The notes under the pieces are model-generated. The model saw only the letters and a program-made list of their open reading frames with translations. It made no database searches and had not been told where the DNA came from. Of a DNA stretch of 64,000 nt, positions 10,318 to 18,765 are shown in pieces. The stretch covers positions 4,382,501 through 4,446,500 of the forward strand of contig NZ_CP022222.1 of assembly GCF_009930815.1 (NCBI RefSeq), read 5' to 3'. How positions within the stretch are numbered: the stretch's first letter is position 1; every line of letters begins with the position of its first letter. Both the position numbers and the translations under genes were made by a program. Source of the stretch: Bradyrhizobium sp. CCBAU 051011 (GTDB lineage Bacteria; Pseudomonadota; Alphaproteobacteria; Rhizobiales; Xanthobacteraceae).

Positions 10318-10620
10318 ATGAACATGAAGGAGACGATCCGCGCAGGTCTACTCGCCATTCTCCTCCTTGCGCCAGCCGTGGCCATCGTGCAGGCGCAGCA
10401 GCCGGGCCCTTCGAAAGAGCGTGCGAAGCCTTCGGCAAAGATCACGGAAGAACAGGCGAAGAAGATTGCGCTTGAACGCATCCCTGGCGAAGTCACCGAC
10501 GTGGCGATCGAGAAAAAGCGCGGCAAGAATGTCTACGTGATCGAGATTCAATCACCGGAGCAGGGCGAGAAGGACGTCTTCGTCGACGTCGAAACCGGAA
10601 AGATTGTCGGGACGGACTGA
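10318..10620 (+). CDS. Small periplasmic PepSY-domain protein
   Basis: A 100-residue exported protein. Start ATG 10318 has an excellent ribosome site (TTGGAGAGGG, 10301-10310); the longer frame from 10288 lacks one. The signal peptide is AGLLAILLLAPAVAIVQA with cleavage before QQPG. The mature protein is a charged linker plus one PepSY-like unit of about 58 residues: ITEEQAKKIALERIPGEV, then IEKKRGKNVYVIEIQS and KDVFVDVETGKIVGTD. The same unit ends the preceding 362-residue protein, with most positions identical. The pair therefore arose by duplication of the module, either budding off a stand-alone copy or fusing one to the larger protein. Role unknown; it is likely to act in the periplasm with the neighbouring export machinery. 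Confidence 0.8.
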   Translation: MNMKETIRAGLLAILLLAPAVAIVQAQQPGPSKERAKPSAKITEEQAKKIALERIPGEVTDVAIEKKRGKNVYVIEIQSPEQGEKDVFVDVETGKIVGTD

Positions 10621-10676
10621 CATGTACCGGCATGTACCGACTGGATACGAGGTTCGTTACTGGAAAGGATAGCGCC

Positions 10677-11552
10677 ATGAAGAGGGCAATTTACTTGGGC
10701 CTGTTCGCCGTCCTGTTCACTCCAGCGATCGCCGCAGCGCAGGCGCAGGCGCCCAAGGGCCTCGGCACCGAAGAGTTCGGCATGTCGCCACGCGAGTTGG
10801 TTCAGGCGATCGAGAAGACCGAGGAACTGATCGCGCGCTGCATGCGCGAACAAGGCTTCCAGTACATCGCCGCTGACCACAAAACCGTGCGGGCGGGCAT
10901 GTCGGCGGACAAACAGCTTCCAGGCCTCAGTGAGGAGGAGTTCGTTAGTCGTTATGGCTTTGGCGTCTCCACCTTCTACACGGGTCTGCCGCCTCAACTA
11001 TCGACCGGCTACAGCCCCGCCCGCGTCGGTCTCGGCGAGCGCAATGTACAGATTTTCCGCAAGCTCTCCCCCGCGGACCAGGTCGCTTACAATCGCGCGT
11101 TGCTCGGGGATGACCTGTCCAGCACCCTCGCGGTCGCTTTGGAGATCGAGGATCTGTCGCGGACCGGCGGTTGCACGCGCAAGGCGCTCACTGAAACGTT
11201 CAAGCCCGATCAGTTGAAGGCCAGCCACTACAATCCCCAGGATGCGCTGATCAACAAGGACCCTCGCATGAAGGCCGCGCTTGGGTACTGGCAGCGCGAG
11301 ATGAAGAAGGCCGGGTTCGAATACGGCCACCCGGACGAAATCGAGCCCGACCTGCGGAACCGGCTCAGCGCGCTGACGGAGGGCGGCAAGCTGTTGGTTT
11401 CTAAGATGTCGCAGGACCAGAAAGCCGCGCTGCGGAAACTGCAGGATTACGAGCGCCTGGTCTCAGTCAAGAGCTTCAAAATGCAGGAGGAGGTACTGAC
11501 ACCAGTCGAGGAGAAGATCCAGGAGGAGCTGTTCTCCCGGAAAGTGCAATAG
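10677..11552 (+). CDS. Exported protein of unknown function with a CMxxxGF motif
   Basis: A 291-residue protein with a clear signal peptide (AIYLGLFAVLFTPAIAAAQA). The ATG at 10677 follows GGAAAGGAT; the frame also opens at 10632 but that part does not look like a leader. The mature region is rich in charged helices and contains ELIARCMREQGFQYIAAD, SRYGFGVST, DLSRTGGCTRKAL and YWQREMKKAGFEYGHPDEI. Proteins with a C-M-x-x-x-G-F segment plus a later M-K-x-x-G-F segment occur next to peptidoglycan-binding adaptors and MacB-like transporters in actinobacteria, as far as I recall, and the next two genes here are of exactly those kinds. Two cysteines could form a disulfide. No enzymatic motif was recognised. 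Confidence 0.7.
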   Translation: MKRAIYLGLFAVLFTPAIAAAQAQAPKGLGTEEFGMSPRELVQAIEKTEELIARCMREQGFQYIAADHKTVRAGMSADKQLPGLSEEEFVSRYGFGVSTFYTGLPPQLSTGYSPARVGLGERNVQIFRKLSPADQVAYNRALLGDDLSSTLAVALEIEDLSRTGGCTRKALTETFKPDQLKASHYNPQDALINKDPRMKAALGYWQREMKKAGFEYGHPDEIEPDLRNRLSALTEGGKLLVSKMSQDQKAALRKLQDYERLVSVKSFKMQEEVLTPVEEKIQEELFSRKVQ

Positions 11553-11699
11553 ACCAATTATGATGTACACGCCCGTACTTCCCCGGATCGGCGGCAATGA
11601 GTAATCTCCTTTGCTGGCAGCGCATCGCATGATGAAGGCCGACGCAACGCTTCCTCCGAAGATGGCCCGCACCCTGTCGATGGCGGGAGGGACTACGGC

Positions 11700-13436
11700 A
11701 TGGCCGCAAAGCGCGTAAACATTCTCTGGGCGATCTTGGGCGCGGTTGGAGGCATGGCGCTTGGCGCTTGGTACATGGGCTCCAGGATCCAGTCGCCGGC
11801 GGAAATGGCGGCGCGCACTGCGGCGCCCGAGCCATCCGCGATCCTTGTACCTGTGGAGTCGCGTGTACTGAGTTCCGATATCGTCACCCGCGGTACGGTC
11901 CGGTTCGGGCTGCCTCAGCCGATTTCAATTGCACCTTCAACGGTCAAGGGCGGCGCCGGGCTGATCTCGTCGCTGCCGCGACCGAATGCGAACTTTGGGG
12001 AAGGCGAGGTGATTCTATCCGCATCCGGCCGTCCGGTCTTTGTCCTCAGCGGCGCCGCACCGGCTTTTCGCGACATGGCGCCCGGAACCAGCGGCGGCGA
12101 CGTCCGCCAGCTCGAAGAAGCCCTGGCTCGTCTCGGCTTCGATCCGGGCACAGTCGATGGCAATTACGATCAGAAGACATCCGGCGCCGTCGAGCGCATG
12201 TATAAAAAGGCCGGCTGGGATCCGTTTGCACCGACGCGCGAACAACGCGCGGCCGTTGCCGCGCTCGAGAGAGAGTGGTCGGATGCCGCGCGCGCCCAGC
12301 TTGCCGCCGAGGCCACGCGCGAAACGGCGGTGAAAGCCGCCGCCGCCGCGCGGGCCACGGCGGAGCAGAACACGCGACAAGCTGCCCTCGACAGCGCGGC
12401 GCGTGTTGGTGATAGCCGCCAGCTGGCCGACGCGCGCGCCGGCAAATCGCTCGCGCTTGAAGCCGAACGCGCTCGGGCCGCGCATTCCGCGACCGCGGCT
12501 AGTGCCGATGTCGCCACGCAAGTCGCCGATCGTGCCCTGATCGTTCTCGATCCGCGCCAGACCGAAACGGCGCGTGCCGCGGCCGAGGCCAAGCTCAAAG
12601 TGGCTCGTGCTGCGCAGCGCAAGGCGAAGCTGGAAGCCGATCTGGCGATTCAGACCGCGGCGCGCGAGGCCGGCCTGGCCGACGAACGGATCCGGGTTGC
12701 CGAGGGAGCCGTGAAGGCGGCCCGCCTGGAAGGAGAGCGCAACGTGCGCGCCGCGCAGGAACAGCAGACGCTCGCCGAATTCGACGTCCAGGTCGCAAGC
12801 GAGCGAGCAGGGCGGCTCGAACGCGAACTTGCGACGGCGCGTGCGAAGCTCGGAGTGCAGGTGCCTGCGGACGAGGTCGTATTCATCCCGTCGCTTCCGA
12901 TCCGCGTCCACGAGGTGACCGCTGCGGTCGCAGCCAATGCTTCCGGGCCGGTCCTGAGTGTTACCGACAACCAGCTCAGCATCGACTCGCAGCTGCCACT
13001 TGAAGCTGCGCCGTTAGTAAAGCCCGGGATGAAAGTTGCGATTGACGAGCAGGCGCTTGGGATCAAGGCGACCGGCGTCGTCGAGACGGTGGCGAACACA
13101 CCCGGCACGCGCGGCGTGGACGGCTATCACTTCTATCTCGGGGTCAGGGTGGAGACCACGCCTGTGCTCCTGGCAGGGTTTTCCGTCCGTCTGACTATCC
13201 CGATCGAGACGTCGAAGGGCGCGGTCACTGCGGTGCCGACCAGCGCGGTGTCGCTTGCCGCCGACGGCACGTCGCGCGTGCTGGTCGATCGCGGCGGCAA
13301 ACAGGAATACGTCACCGTGCAGCCGGGACTTTCGACGGGCGGCTATGTCGAGGTGGACACCTCCGACGCGCGACTGGTCCCTGGCCAACTCGTGGTGGTC
13401 GGCTATAAAACAGCCGAGCCGGCCGCGGTCAAATGA
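11700..13436 (+). CDS. Membrane-fusion adaptor with an inserted peptidoglycan-binding domain
   Basis: A 578-residue adaptor for the MacB-like transporter that follows with a 4-base ATGA overlap. An N-terminal anchor (ILWAILGAVGGMALGAWYMG) leads into barrel strands (ESRVLSSDIVTRGTV). A peptidoglycan-binding type 1 motif lies near residues 130-170 (GGDVRQLEEALARLGFDPGTVDGNYDQKTSGAV). A very long Ala/Arg/Glu-rich coiled coil (about 180-400) forms the periplasmic hairpin, and the C-terminal part (400-578) returns to beta-barrel and membrane-proximal strands (PVLSVTDNQLSI ... KQEYVTVQPGLSTGGYVEV). The ribosome site GGAGGG precedes ATG 11700. The canonical MacA lacks the wall-binding domain, which here should tether the complex to murein. 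The coiled coil is far longer than in MacA (about 60-70 residues per helix). Confidence 0.82.
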   Translation: MAAKRVNILWAILGAVGGMALGAWYMGSRIQSPAEMAARTAAPEPSAILVPVESRVLSSDIVTRGTVRFGLPQPISIAPSTVKGGAGLISSLPRPNANFGEGEVILSASGRPVFVLSGAAPAFRDMAPGTSGGDVRQLEEALARLGFDPGTVDGNYDQKTSGAVERMYKKAGWDPFAPTREQRAAVAALEREWSDAARAQLAAEATRETAVKAAAAARATAEQNTRQAALDSAARVGDSRQLADARAGKSLALEAERARAAHSATAASADVATQVADRALIVLDPRQTETARAAAEAKLKVARAAQRKAKLEADLAIQTAAREAGLADERIRVAEGAVKAARLEGERNVRAAQEQQTLAEFDVQVASERAGRLERELATARAKLGVQVPADEVVFIPSLPIRVHEVTAAVAANASGPVLSVTDNQLSIDSQLPLEAAPLVKPGMKVAIDEQALGIKATGVVETVANTPGTRGVDGYHFYLGVRVETTPVLLAGFSVRLTIPIETSKGAVTAVPTSAVSLAADGTSRVLVDRGGKQEYVTVQPGLSTGGYVEVDTSDARLVPGQLVVVGYKTAEPAAVK

Positions 13437-15406
13437 GGCTCAAGGGGGACATACGGCCGGCGGTGCCGATCAAAGCGGTTGCTGCCGATGCCGACCACGT
13501 CCTCGATCTGCGTAAAGTGTGCAAGCGATTCGGGACCGATCCCGCGGTCGACGCGCTGATCGATGTCGACCTCGTACTGCGACGCGGCGAATGGCTGTCG
13601 ATAACCGGTCCATCCGGCTCGGGGAAATCCACGCTATTGAATATCCTCGGTTGCCTCGACCGGCCAACCAGCGGGCAATACGTTTTTGATGGTATCGAAA
13701 CGACAAAGCTGAGCGAGAATGAGCGGGCCGGGCTGCGCAGCCGCCGCGTTGGATTCATCTTTCAGTCATTCCACCTGCTGCCCTATCGCACTGTCCTCGA
13801 GAACGTCATGCTGGCGGAAGTATACCGCCGGCACACCGGACGCGGGCGGCGCGAGCGGGCGATGGAGGAGATTCGCCGCGTCGGCCTCGAGCATCGCGCG
13901 AATTTCTTGCCTTCGAAATTGTCCGGCGGCGAATGTCAGCGAGTGGCGATCGCCCGCGCCCTGATGGGATCACCGAGCCTGCTCTTGTGCGACGAGCCGA
14001 CCGGCAATCTCGATTCCAAGAACACCGAGTCGATCCTGGACTTCTTCACCGAGCTCAATAAGGAGGGCATGACGATTGTCGTTGTCACGCACGACGAGAA
14101 CGTTGCGCGCCGGGGCTCGCGCCGGGTCAACATGAAGGATGGCCGGCTCTTTGGTGGAACCGAGACGGCATTGCCACCTCCATCCCGGGCGCGCATTGCG
14201 CCTTCGGGGATCACAACGCGCGACCTCGTATCCGAGGCCATCGCCGGGGCGATCGCGCGGCCGGCGCGCATGGCGCTGACGGTGCTTGGCATCGTTATCG
14301 GCATGTCGGCGCTGGTCGCCACCATCGGTCTGACGCGAACCGCAGGCAACCGCATCATCAGTCAGTTCGATCAACTCGCCGCCACGGAATTGTTCATCAC
14401 GGCGCGGCCTGGAATGGCGACCGGCACGGTTGATCCGCGTGCCATTCCATGGGACGCGACGGAACGGCTCACGCGGTTGAACGGTGTCGTGGCCGCGGGC
14501 CTGCTCAGCGACGTCAATGTCCACGACATGCTCGTCAGCGCCTCGCCGGTGGTGGATCCGTCCAATCAGACCGCATTCAAACTGGCGGTGCGCGCCGCCT
14601 CGCCGGATTTGTTCCGCGCGGTGCGCGCCGACCTTGCCTCGGGACGATTTATCGACGGCGGGCATTCTGCCCGCGCCGAGCGCGTTGCGATCCTCGGCCC
14701 CGATGCCGCGCGCCGCCTGGGCATCACCGGGGTCGAGCGGCTGCCCGCGATCTACGTCGGCGACGAGCTTTATCTCGTGATTGGTATCCTCCGTGATGTG
14801 GTGCGAAAGCCGGAACTGCTTGGTTCGGTCATCATTCCCGAGGGCACGGCGCGACGGCATTTCAGCCTGTTCGGGCCTGGCATGGTGGTCGTGGAGACAA
14901 AGATCGGCGCCGCTTCCCTGATCGCGATGCAGGCGCGGGCGGCGCTGCGGCCGGACGACCCGCGCGCGCTTCGCGTGCAACTGCCGCAGGAGCCGCGGCG
15001 CGTGCGCGACGACGTGCAAACCGATCTCAATATGATGTTCCTGCTGCTGGGCGGCCTGTCGCTCGTAGTCGGCGCGCTCGGGATCGCAAATATCACCCTG
15101 GTGGGGGTAATGGAGCGGACAGCGGAGATTGGACTGCGCCGTGCCATTGGTGCGACGCGCCGCCACATCGCTTCACAGTTCCTGATTGAGAGTGCGTCCA
15201 TGGGTGTCGTGGGGGGACTACTCGGATCCAGTGTCGGGGTGCTGATCGTGGTGGGTGTCTCGGCGTATCAGGTCTGGACGCCGGTGCTCGACCCGCTCGC
15301 TCCCTTGCTGGCGCCAGCTGTGGGCGGGGTGATCGGTCTGCTGTCGGGGGTGTATCCCGCCTCGCGCGCCGCCGCGCTCGAACCGGCCGAAGCGTTCCGA
15401 CACTAG
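13433..15406 (+). CDS. MacB-like ABC transporter, ATPase fused to permease
   Basis: A 657-residue fusion of an ABC ATPase and a MacB/FtsX-type permease. The ATPase (about residues 25-245) shows Walker A GPSGSGKST, signature LSGGECQRVAIARAL, Walker B LLLCDEPTGNLD and the switch His in VVTHDEN. Permease: TM1 near 275 (ALTVLGIVIGMSALVATIGL), a periplasmic domain (about 300-525), then three C-terminal helices (LLLGGLSLVVGALGIANITLVGV, ASMGVVGGLLGSSVGVLIVVGV, PLLAPAVGGVIGLLSGVYP) and the conserved end PASRAAALEPAEAFRH. MacB-type proteins do not carry substrate through the membrane but couple ATP use to movements in the periplasm (mechanotransmission). The gene overlaps the adaptor gene by four bases, so the two are co-translated. 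Substrate unknown. Confidence 0.9.
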   Translation: MRLKGDIRPAVPIKAVAADADHVLDLRKVCKRFGTDPAVDALIDVDLVLRRGEWLSITGPSGSGKSTLLNILGCLDRPTSGQYVFDGIETTKLSENERAGLRSRRVGFIFQSFHLLPYRTVLENVMLAEVYRRHTGRGRRERAMEEIRRVGLEHRANFLPSKLSGGECQRVAIARALMGSPSLLLCDEPTGNLDSKNTESILDFFTELNKEGMTIVVVTHDENVARRGSRRVNMKDGRLFGGTETALPPPSRARIAPSGITTRDLVSEAIAGAIARPARMALTVLGIVIGMSALVATIGLTRTAGNRIISQFDQLAATELFITARPGMATGTVDPRAIPWDATERLTRLNGVVAAGLLSDVNVHDMLVSASPVVDPSNQTAFKLAVRAASPDLFRAVRADLASGRFIDGGHSARAERVAILGPDAARRLGITGVERLPAIYVGDELYLVIGILRDVVRKPELLGSVIIPEGTARRHFSLFGPGMVVVETKIGAASLIAMQARAALRPDDPRALRVQLPQEPRRVRDDVQTDLNMMFLLLGGLSLVVGALGIANITLVGVMERTAEIGLRRAIGATRRHIASQFLIESASMGVVGGLLGSSVGVLIVVGVSAYQVWTPVLDPLAPLLAPAVGGVIGLLSGVYPASRAAALEPAEAFRH

Positions 15407-15714
15407 TTCGGACATCAAATCCAATTTGGTTCGCAAGGAAAGTCGAGTCGGGTGACGCTTTTGCTTAAGAGGGCATCCTGAATTGAATCGTTGAGCATTC
15501 GTCTGAATAGCTTGGCGCTCACGGGCTGGAGCTAGCGCAAATTTGCCAATGATGGATTGGAGCGAGAGTTTAAGCATTTCAATTGGTTAGAGGACCGCGT
15601 GTGCACCGGGAGATCAAAGAAAATCTAGCAAAAGCCAACGAGAGCAGCGTTGTAAAACTCGTGTGTCGGCCTCGACTGACAATGTCGTGGCGTCCTCCGG
15701 AACGCTGTCTTCGC
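15407..15714. other. Intergenic region after the efflux locus
   Basis: About 300 bases between convergent genes. No gene, tRNA or convincing terminator hairpin was found. A moderately A/T-rich stretch follows the transporter stop codon. Confidence 0.4.
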
Positions 15715-16179
15715 TTACAACTTGGCCGACAGCCGCCCACGCAGAAGCCAGACCCTGTCAGTGCCCCAGAAAAGCTCGCCGGTTTCGTGCAGCAGGAACG
15801 TCGGGACGCCGAACACGCCTCGCTCTTCATCCTCCGCAGCGATCGCACGGCACCGGCCGGCGCCTTCGCCGGATGCGATCAACTCGTCGAAGGCGCGACC
15901 CTCCGCGCCCGCCTCAACGAGGAGAGTTCTTATCGCTCTCGTGTCTTCGATATCGAGCTCGCCACACCAGAATCGCTCGCAGTGCGTATCGTGATAGCAA
16001 CGGAATACGGAATCGCTAGTTCGCGAGGCCAGAAGCATCCCTATGTGCGCGGCAATGGGGTCGTAGATTTTGCGCGTACCACGGATGATCAAATCGCGGC
16101 GAGCGCCAAGACGCCGGGCGTCCATGTAGGAATAGCGAATCTTGCGCCAATCGCGGCCGGACAGCCGTCCGGTAGGCTG
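15715..16179 (-). pseudogene. Truncated DsbA-fold isomerase (2-hydroxychromene-2-carboxylate isomerase-like), N-terminus lost
   Basis: The minus frame reads GRDWRKIRYSYMDARRLGA, then a helical part and finally ERGVFGVPTFLLHETGELFWGTDRVWL. The segments R-Y-x-Y-M-D-A-R-R and G-V-F-G-V-P-T-F-x-x-x-G-E-L-F-W-G are characteristic of the C-terminal two thirds of the HCCA isomerase/DsbA-like glutathione transferase family. The frame upstream is closed by an in-frame TAG at 16180-16182, so the thioredoxin-fold N-terminus, with the active-site region, is absent. The first ATG in the frame (16125) is well inside the conserved part. I call it a decayed remnant. A short intact gene is the less likely alternative because the missing part includes the catalytic domain. 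Confidence 0.6.
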
Positions 16180-16326
16180 CTATAATGCCGCTCAGTTTCC
16201 CGAGCCGTTGAGCGATCAGCAGAGCTTTCTCGATGTAATTAATACCGTGAGCAGTCATCATTATTGGCGTCCGGGGCAAATCCCGAAATCATCTTGACGG
16301 TCCGTCGTACCGCAAAAGTCAGTGCC

Positions 16327-16959
16327 ATGACCAAGCATGATTCAGAAGCATTCGATATAGCAATGATGCGCCGCTGCGTTGCTCTGGCGCAATCCGCGAG
16401 TTCAAGGAGGGAATACCCGTTTGCTGCTGTCATCGGACGGCGAGGCGAATTCATTTGCGAATCGCTCAATATGGTCAGACACGAACGAGACGTTACGCGG
16501 CACGCCGAGATGGTCGCAATTTCTTCAGCTCAGAAAAAGTTAGGGTCAACGAGCCTTGATGAGTGCACGATCTATTCAACTATCGAGCCTTGCGCGATGT
16601 GTTCTTACGCCATCCGGGAAAGCAGGATCGGCAGAGTGATATTCGGCCTACGATCCCCGGTAATGGGCGGTAACTCACGATGGAATATTCTGACCGATGC
16701 CGGTTTGTCCTCAACATTGCCGGAGGTATTTGCTTCCCCGCCCGATGTCGTGTCAGGATTTTTGCACGACGAAGTTCAGAGGGTTTTTCAGAAGTGGAAT
16801 CCGATCATTTGGGAATTCGTGAATGCTCGAAGGATATTCGTGGATGGCTCCGGAGATGATCGGGCCGGGACTTTAAAAGGCAAGATGCGAGTTGGGCCCG
16901 GCTCGCGCCTTGCAACTTGGGCAAGGGTTTCGGTTATTGATCGCCTTTGGCGCGGTTAG
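16327..16959 (+). CDS. Nucleoside/nucleobase deaminase (CMP/dCMP deaminase fold)
   Basis: A 210-residue zinc-dependent deaminase. Zinc and proton-shuttle residues are visible as HAE (in TRHAEMVAI, about residue 59) and PCAMC (STIEPCAMCSYAI), the two halves of the cytidine/guanine deaminase active site. About 145 residues suffice for the fold; here a C-terminal tail of roughly 60 extra residues (WEFVNARRIF ... VIDRLWRG) extends it. Substrate cannot be assigned: guanine deaminase, TadA-like and plant-type cytosine deaminases share these motifs, and the extra tail is not typical of TadA. The start at ATG 16327 begins at the expected distance before the fold; a TTG at 16264 would add 21 unlikely residues. 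The neighbours are gene fragments, so context says little. Confidence 0.75.
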   Translation: MTKHDSEAFDIAMMRRCVALAQSASSRREYPFAAVIGRRGEFICESLNMVRHERDVTRHAEMVAISSAQKKLGSTSLDECTIYSTIEPCAMCSYAIRESRIGRVIFGLRSPVMGGNSRWNILTDAGLSSTLPEVFASPPDVVSGFLHDEVQRVFQKWNPIIWEFVNARRIFVDGSGDDRAGTLKGKMRVGPGSRLATWARVSVIDRLWRG

Positions 16960-17492
16960 GATTCTTCACATCTTAGATGTCACCTAGTTGGTTTATTGGG
17001 TCTGTTCCTCTTGAATTGTTGTCTCCGACGCGCTCTTGGCGCGCCTCAAGGGCGGGCATAGGCTAAGATTGGCAGAACTGCGACCTTCCGGTATTGGCGC
17101 CATTGAGACATGCCGACTGACATTGATGAGCTAAAACGGCGTTTTGACCCTAGCCGACCTCCAGTACCTGGAGTCGCTGCCGGAAAGCGGACGTCCATCG
17201 AATCGACGTTGATCGCCATAGGCGATCTTGCCTCAGTCGCTCACTACACCAGCTCCGCGCCCGCGGTCATTTAATCGTCCTGGTCGTACTCTGGCGGAGC
17301 CACGAAGAGGGCATGCGAGCTCTGCTCTAACGATGCCGATCGGGTCCTGTTAAGGTCGCGAATGAGGAACTTCGCCGTCGCTGCGGCTTCCGGATATCCA
17401 TAGTCCGGAGGTCGGGCAGAAGGTAGCGGGCCGAGGTTCGCGATTATTCTTTGCCGCATCGCGTAACGTTAGTCGACACGTCGTGGGCAGGT
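16960..17492. other. Intergenic stretch with only doubtful small frames
   Basis: About 530 bases. Two short frames converge here: ATG 17110 to 17274 on plus (54 residues, starts MPTDIDELKRRF) and 17459 to 17271 on minus (62 residues, ends VAPPEYDQDD). Neither has a known domain or a clear ribosome site, so I do not call them genes. Around 17180 the phrase GCCGGAAAGCGGACGTCC resembles short 'gcggaca' motifs seen in other intergenic parts of this window. Confidence 0.4.
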
Positions 17493-18068
17493 CTAGAGAA
17501 GGTGCGGGATGATCATCTTGGTTCGCTGTCGATAGACCTCGTAGCGCTCGTCAAATGTACGGCTGAGCAGTTTCTCCTCCGCGCGGGCGCGCCAGGCCAA
17601 GGTCGGGACGATCCCCGACAGCGCAATAAAGAGAGCCGGCCAGTTGCCGAAGGCGAGCGCTTCGCCCATGACGAGCAGTGCAAGGCCTAGATAGATGGGG
17701 TGTCGCACGAGGCGATAAGGACCGGTTGTGACGAGGCCGGTGCTCTGATCTGCTATGGGCGCGTAGCTCCAAGCGGCACCAAGCTCGGCCTGGGATCTGA
17801 CGACGAGGGCGGCGCCCGCTAGCGCAAGAAGGGACCCTGACAGCGCCAGCAGCAGTGCCGTGAAACCGGCGGGGCTGCTGGGAAAGATCAGAAGCGAAAG
17901 GAAGAACAGGCCGAGAGCAGTGAAGTTCGCCACCACCGGTGCTCGGTCGCCACGATCCTGACGTGCTCGCGTCTTGGCACGTCCGCGACTCCAGCTGACC
18001 GACAACAACATGAGTCCCGCAAAGGCGAGGAGAGCGACGATACGGAGGACGACGGCCAGTGTTGACAT
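17493..18068 (-). CDS. Isoprenylcysteine/phospholipid methyltransferase-family membrane protein
   Basis: A 191-residue integral membrane methyltransferase of the ICMT/PEMT superfamily. Four or five hydrophobic segments are visible (LAVVLRIVALLAFAGLMLLSV, FTALGLFFLSLLIF, ALLLALSGSLLALAGAALVV, FGNWPALFIALSGIVP). The signature is TTGPYRLVRHPIYLG, the S-adenosylmethionine-binding G-P-Y-x-x-x-R-H-P-x-Y motif, followed by the conserved C-terminal E-E/Y-x-x-Y region (RAEEKLL, YEVYRQRTKMIIP). Such bacterial enzymes act on small lipophilic or isoprenoid-like acceptors, but the acceptor is unknown here. The ATG at 18068 follows the stop codon of the small upstream frame by only three bases, suggesting translational coupling in a short minus-strand operon. 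Confidence 0.82.
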   Translation of the reverse strand: MSTLAVVLRIVALLAFAGLMLLSVSWSRGRAKTRARQDRGDRAPVVANFTALGLFFLSLLIFPSSPAGFTALLLALSGSLLALAGAALVVRSQAELGAAWSYAPIADQSTGLVTTGPYRLVRHPIYLGLALLVMGEALAFGNWPALFIALSGIVPTLAWRARAEEKLLSRTFDERYEVYRQRTKMIIPHLL

Positions 18069-18071
18069 TTC

Positions 18072-18279
18072 TTAGGCACGGAGTCGTATCAGATAGAGCG
18101 CGATGGGTAGCTGGAGTATGGGGAGCACATAGCTCACCGCAAGGGCAGCGACCGGCTGGTCCCAAGCATCCTTCGGAATGAATATCGTTCCGCCCTTCTC
18201 GAAAAGGTACAGCGTGCCGTGATAACGAAAGTACCGTGATCAGTATCTCCACGATTGCAGTGCTGAGAATGCCGCCCAT
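18072..18279 (-). pseudogene. Small membrane protein gene with a frameshift
   Basis: From ATG 18279 one frame reads MGGILSTAIVEILITV; a second frame continues with FRYHGTLYLFEKGGTIFIP and ends with two hydrophobic helices (VAALAVSYVLPILQLPIALYLI) and TAA at 18072-18074. The second frame has a stop (TGA) directly upstream and no start, while the first diverges into a polar sequence after the junction, so a single-base shift near 18235-18250 joins them best. The joined product would be about 68 residues with two or three membrane segments. Its stop is three bases from the methyltransferase start, which supports that it is a real operon member. Either a recent mutation or a sequencing error explains it. 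Confidence 0.45.
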
Positions 18280-18350
18280 TCATCGATGGGTGCAATTCGT
18301 GGGAAGGCATCCACGTTTACGGATCCGCTAGGCGGATGCCTACTCGCCGC

Positions 18351-18641
18351 CTAAGCTTGCCTGTCCCGCTCTTCTCTCACGTAAAGATCCTTCGTTGCTT
18401 GTTCGGTATTGTGCTTCTCGGAGCGCGTCCGGCTCCTGTTTCGCGTGATGCCGTAGGCTATCGCCAGTCCGAGCACGATGGCACCGGCGAACAATAGGGC
18501 GACCGACATGTGCGATCCGGTCTCAACCGGCAGTCCCTGCGCCGCAAGAGTTTCCGGGAAGGACGGCAGGACTAATAAACCCAGAATCGTTGCCCAATGC
18601 CAGTTGCTTCTCCTAAACCACCCAATATGAACCAACCTCAT
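18351..18641 (-). CDS. Small membrane protein, unknown function
   Basis: A protein of about 96 residues from ATG 18641. It has a first hydrophobic stretch (WATILGLLVLPSF) that may be a signal or anchor and a second clear helix (MSVALLFAGAIVLGLAIAYGI), followed by a basic then charged tail (TRNRSRTRSEKHNTEQATKD). The arrangement of one membrane helix ending in Y-G-I and then a cytoplasmic tail with T-E-Q-A-T-K is typical of small rhizobial proteins of unknown role. The longer frame up to 18677 lacks a good start. It may form a minus-strand operon with the two genes downstream. Confidence 0.5.
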   Translation of the reverse strand: MRLVHIGWFRRSNWHWATILGLLVLPSFPETLAAQGLPVETGSHMSVALLFAGAIVLGLAIAYGITRNRSRTRSEKHNTEQATKDLYVREERDRQA

Positions 18642-18765
18642 GCCCGGCCTCCTGTGCCGCAAGGGTAACGCCAACAAGCGGATAGCTTAGGAACATCGGG
18701 CACAACGATATGTTGCTAGTTGAACTGCGGCAGAGGGACACACGCCAGTGGCGGCTACGGCTCAT

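Noticed and set aside
17110..17274. A 54-residue gene starting MPTDIDELKRRF
   Set aside because: No ribosome site, no known motif, and it overlaps a similar doubtful frame on the other strand.
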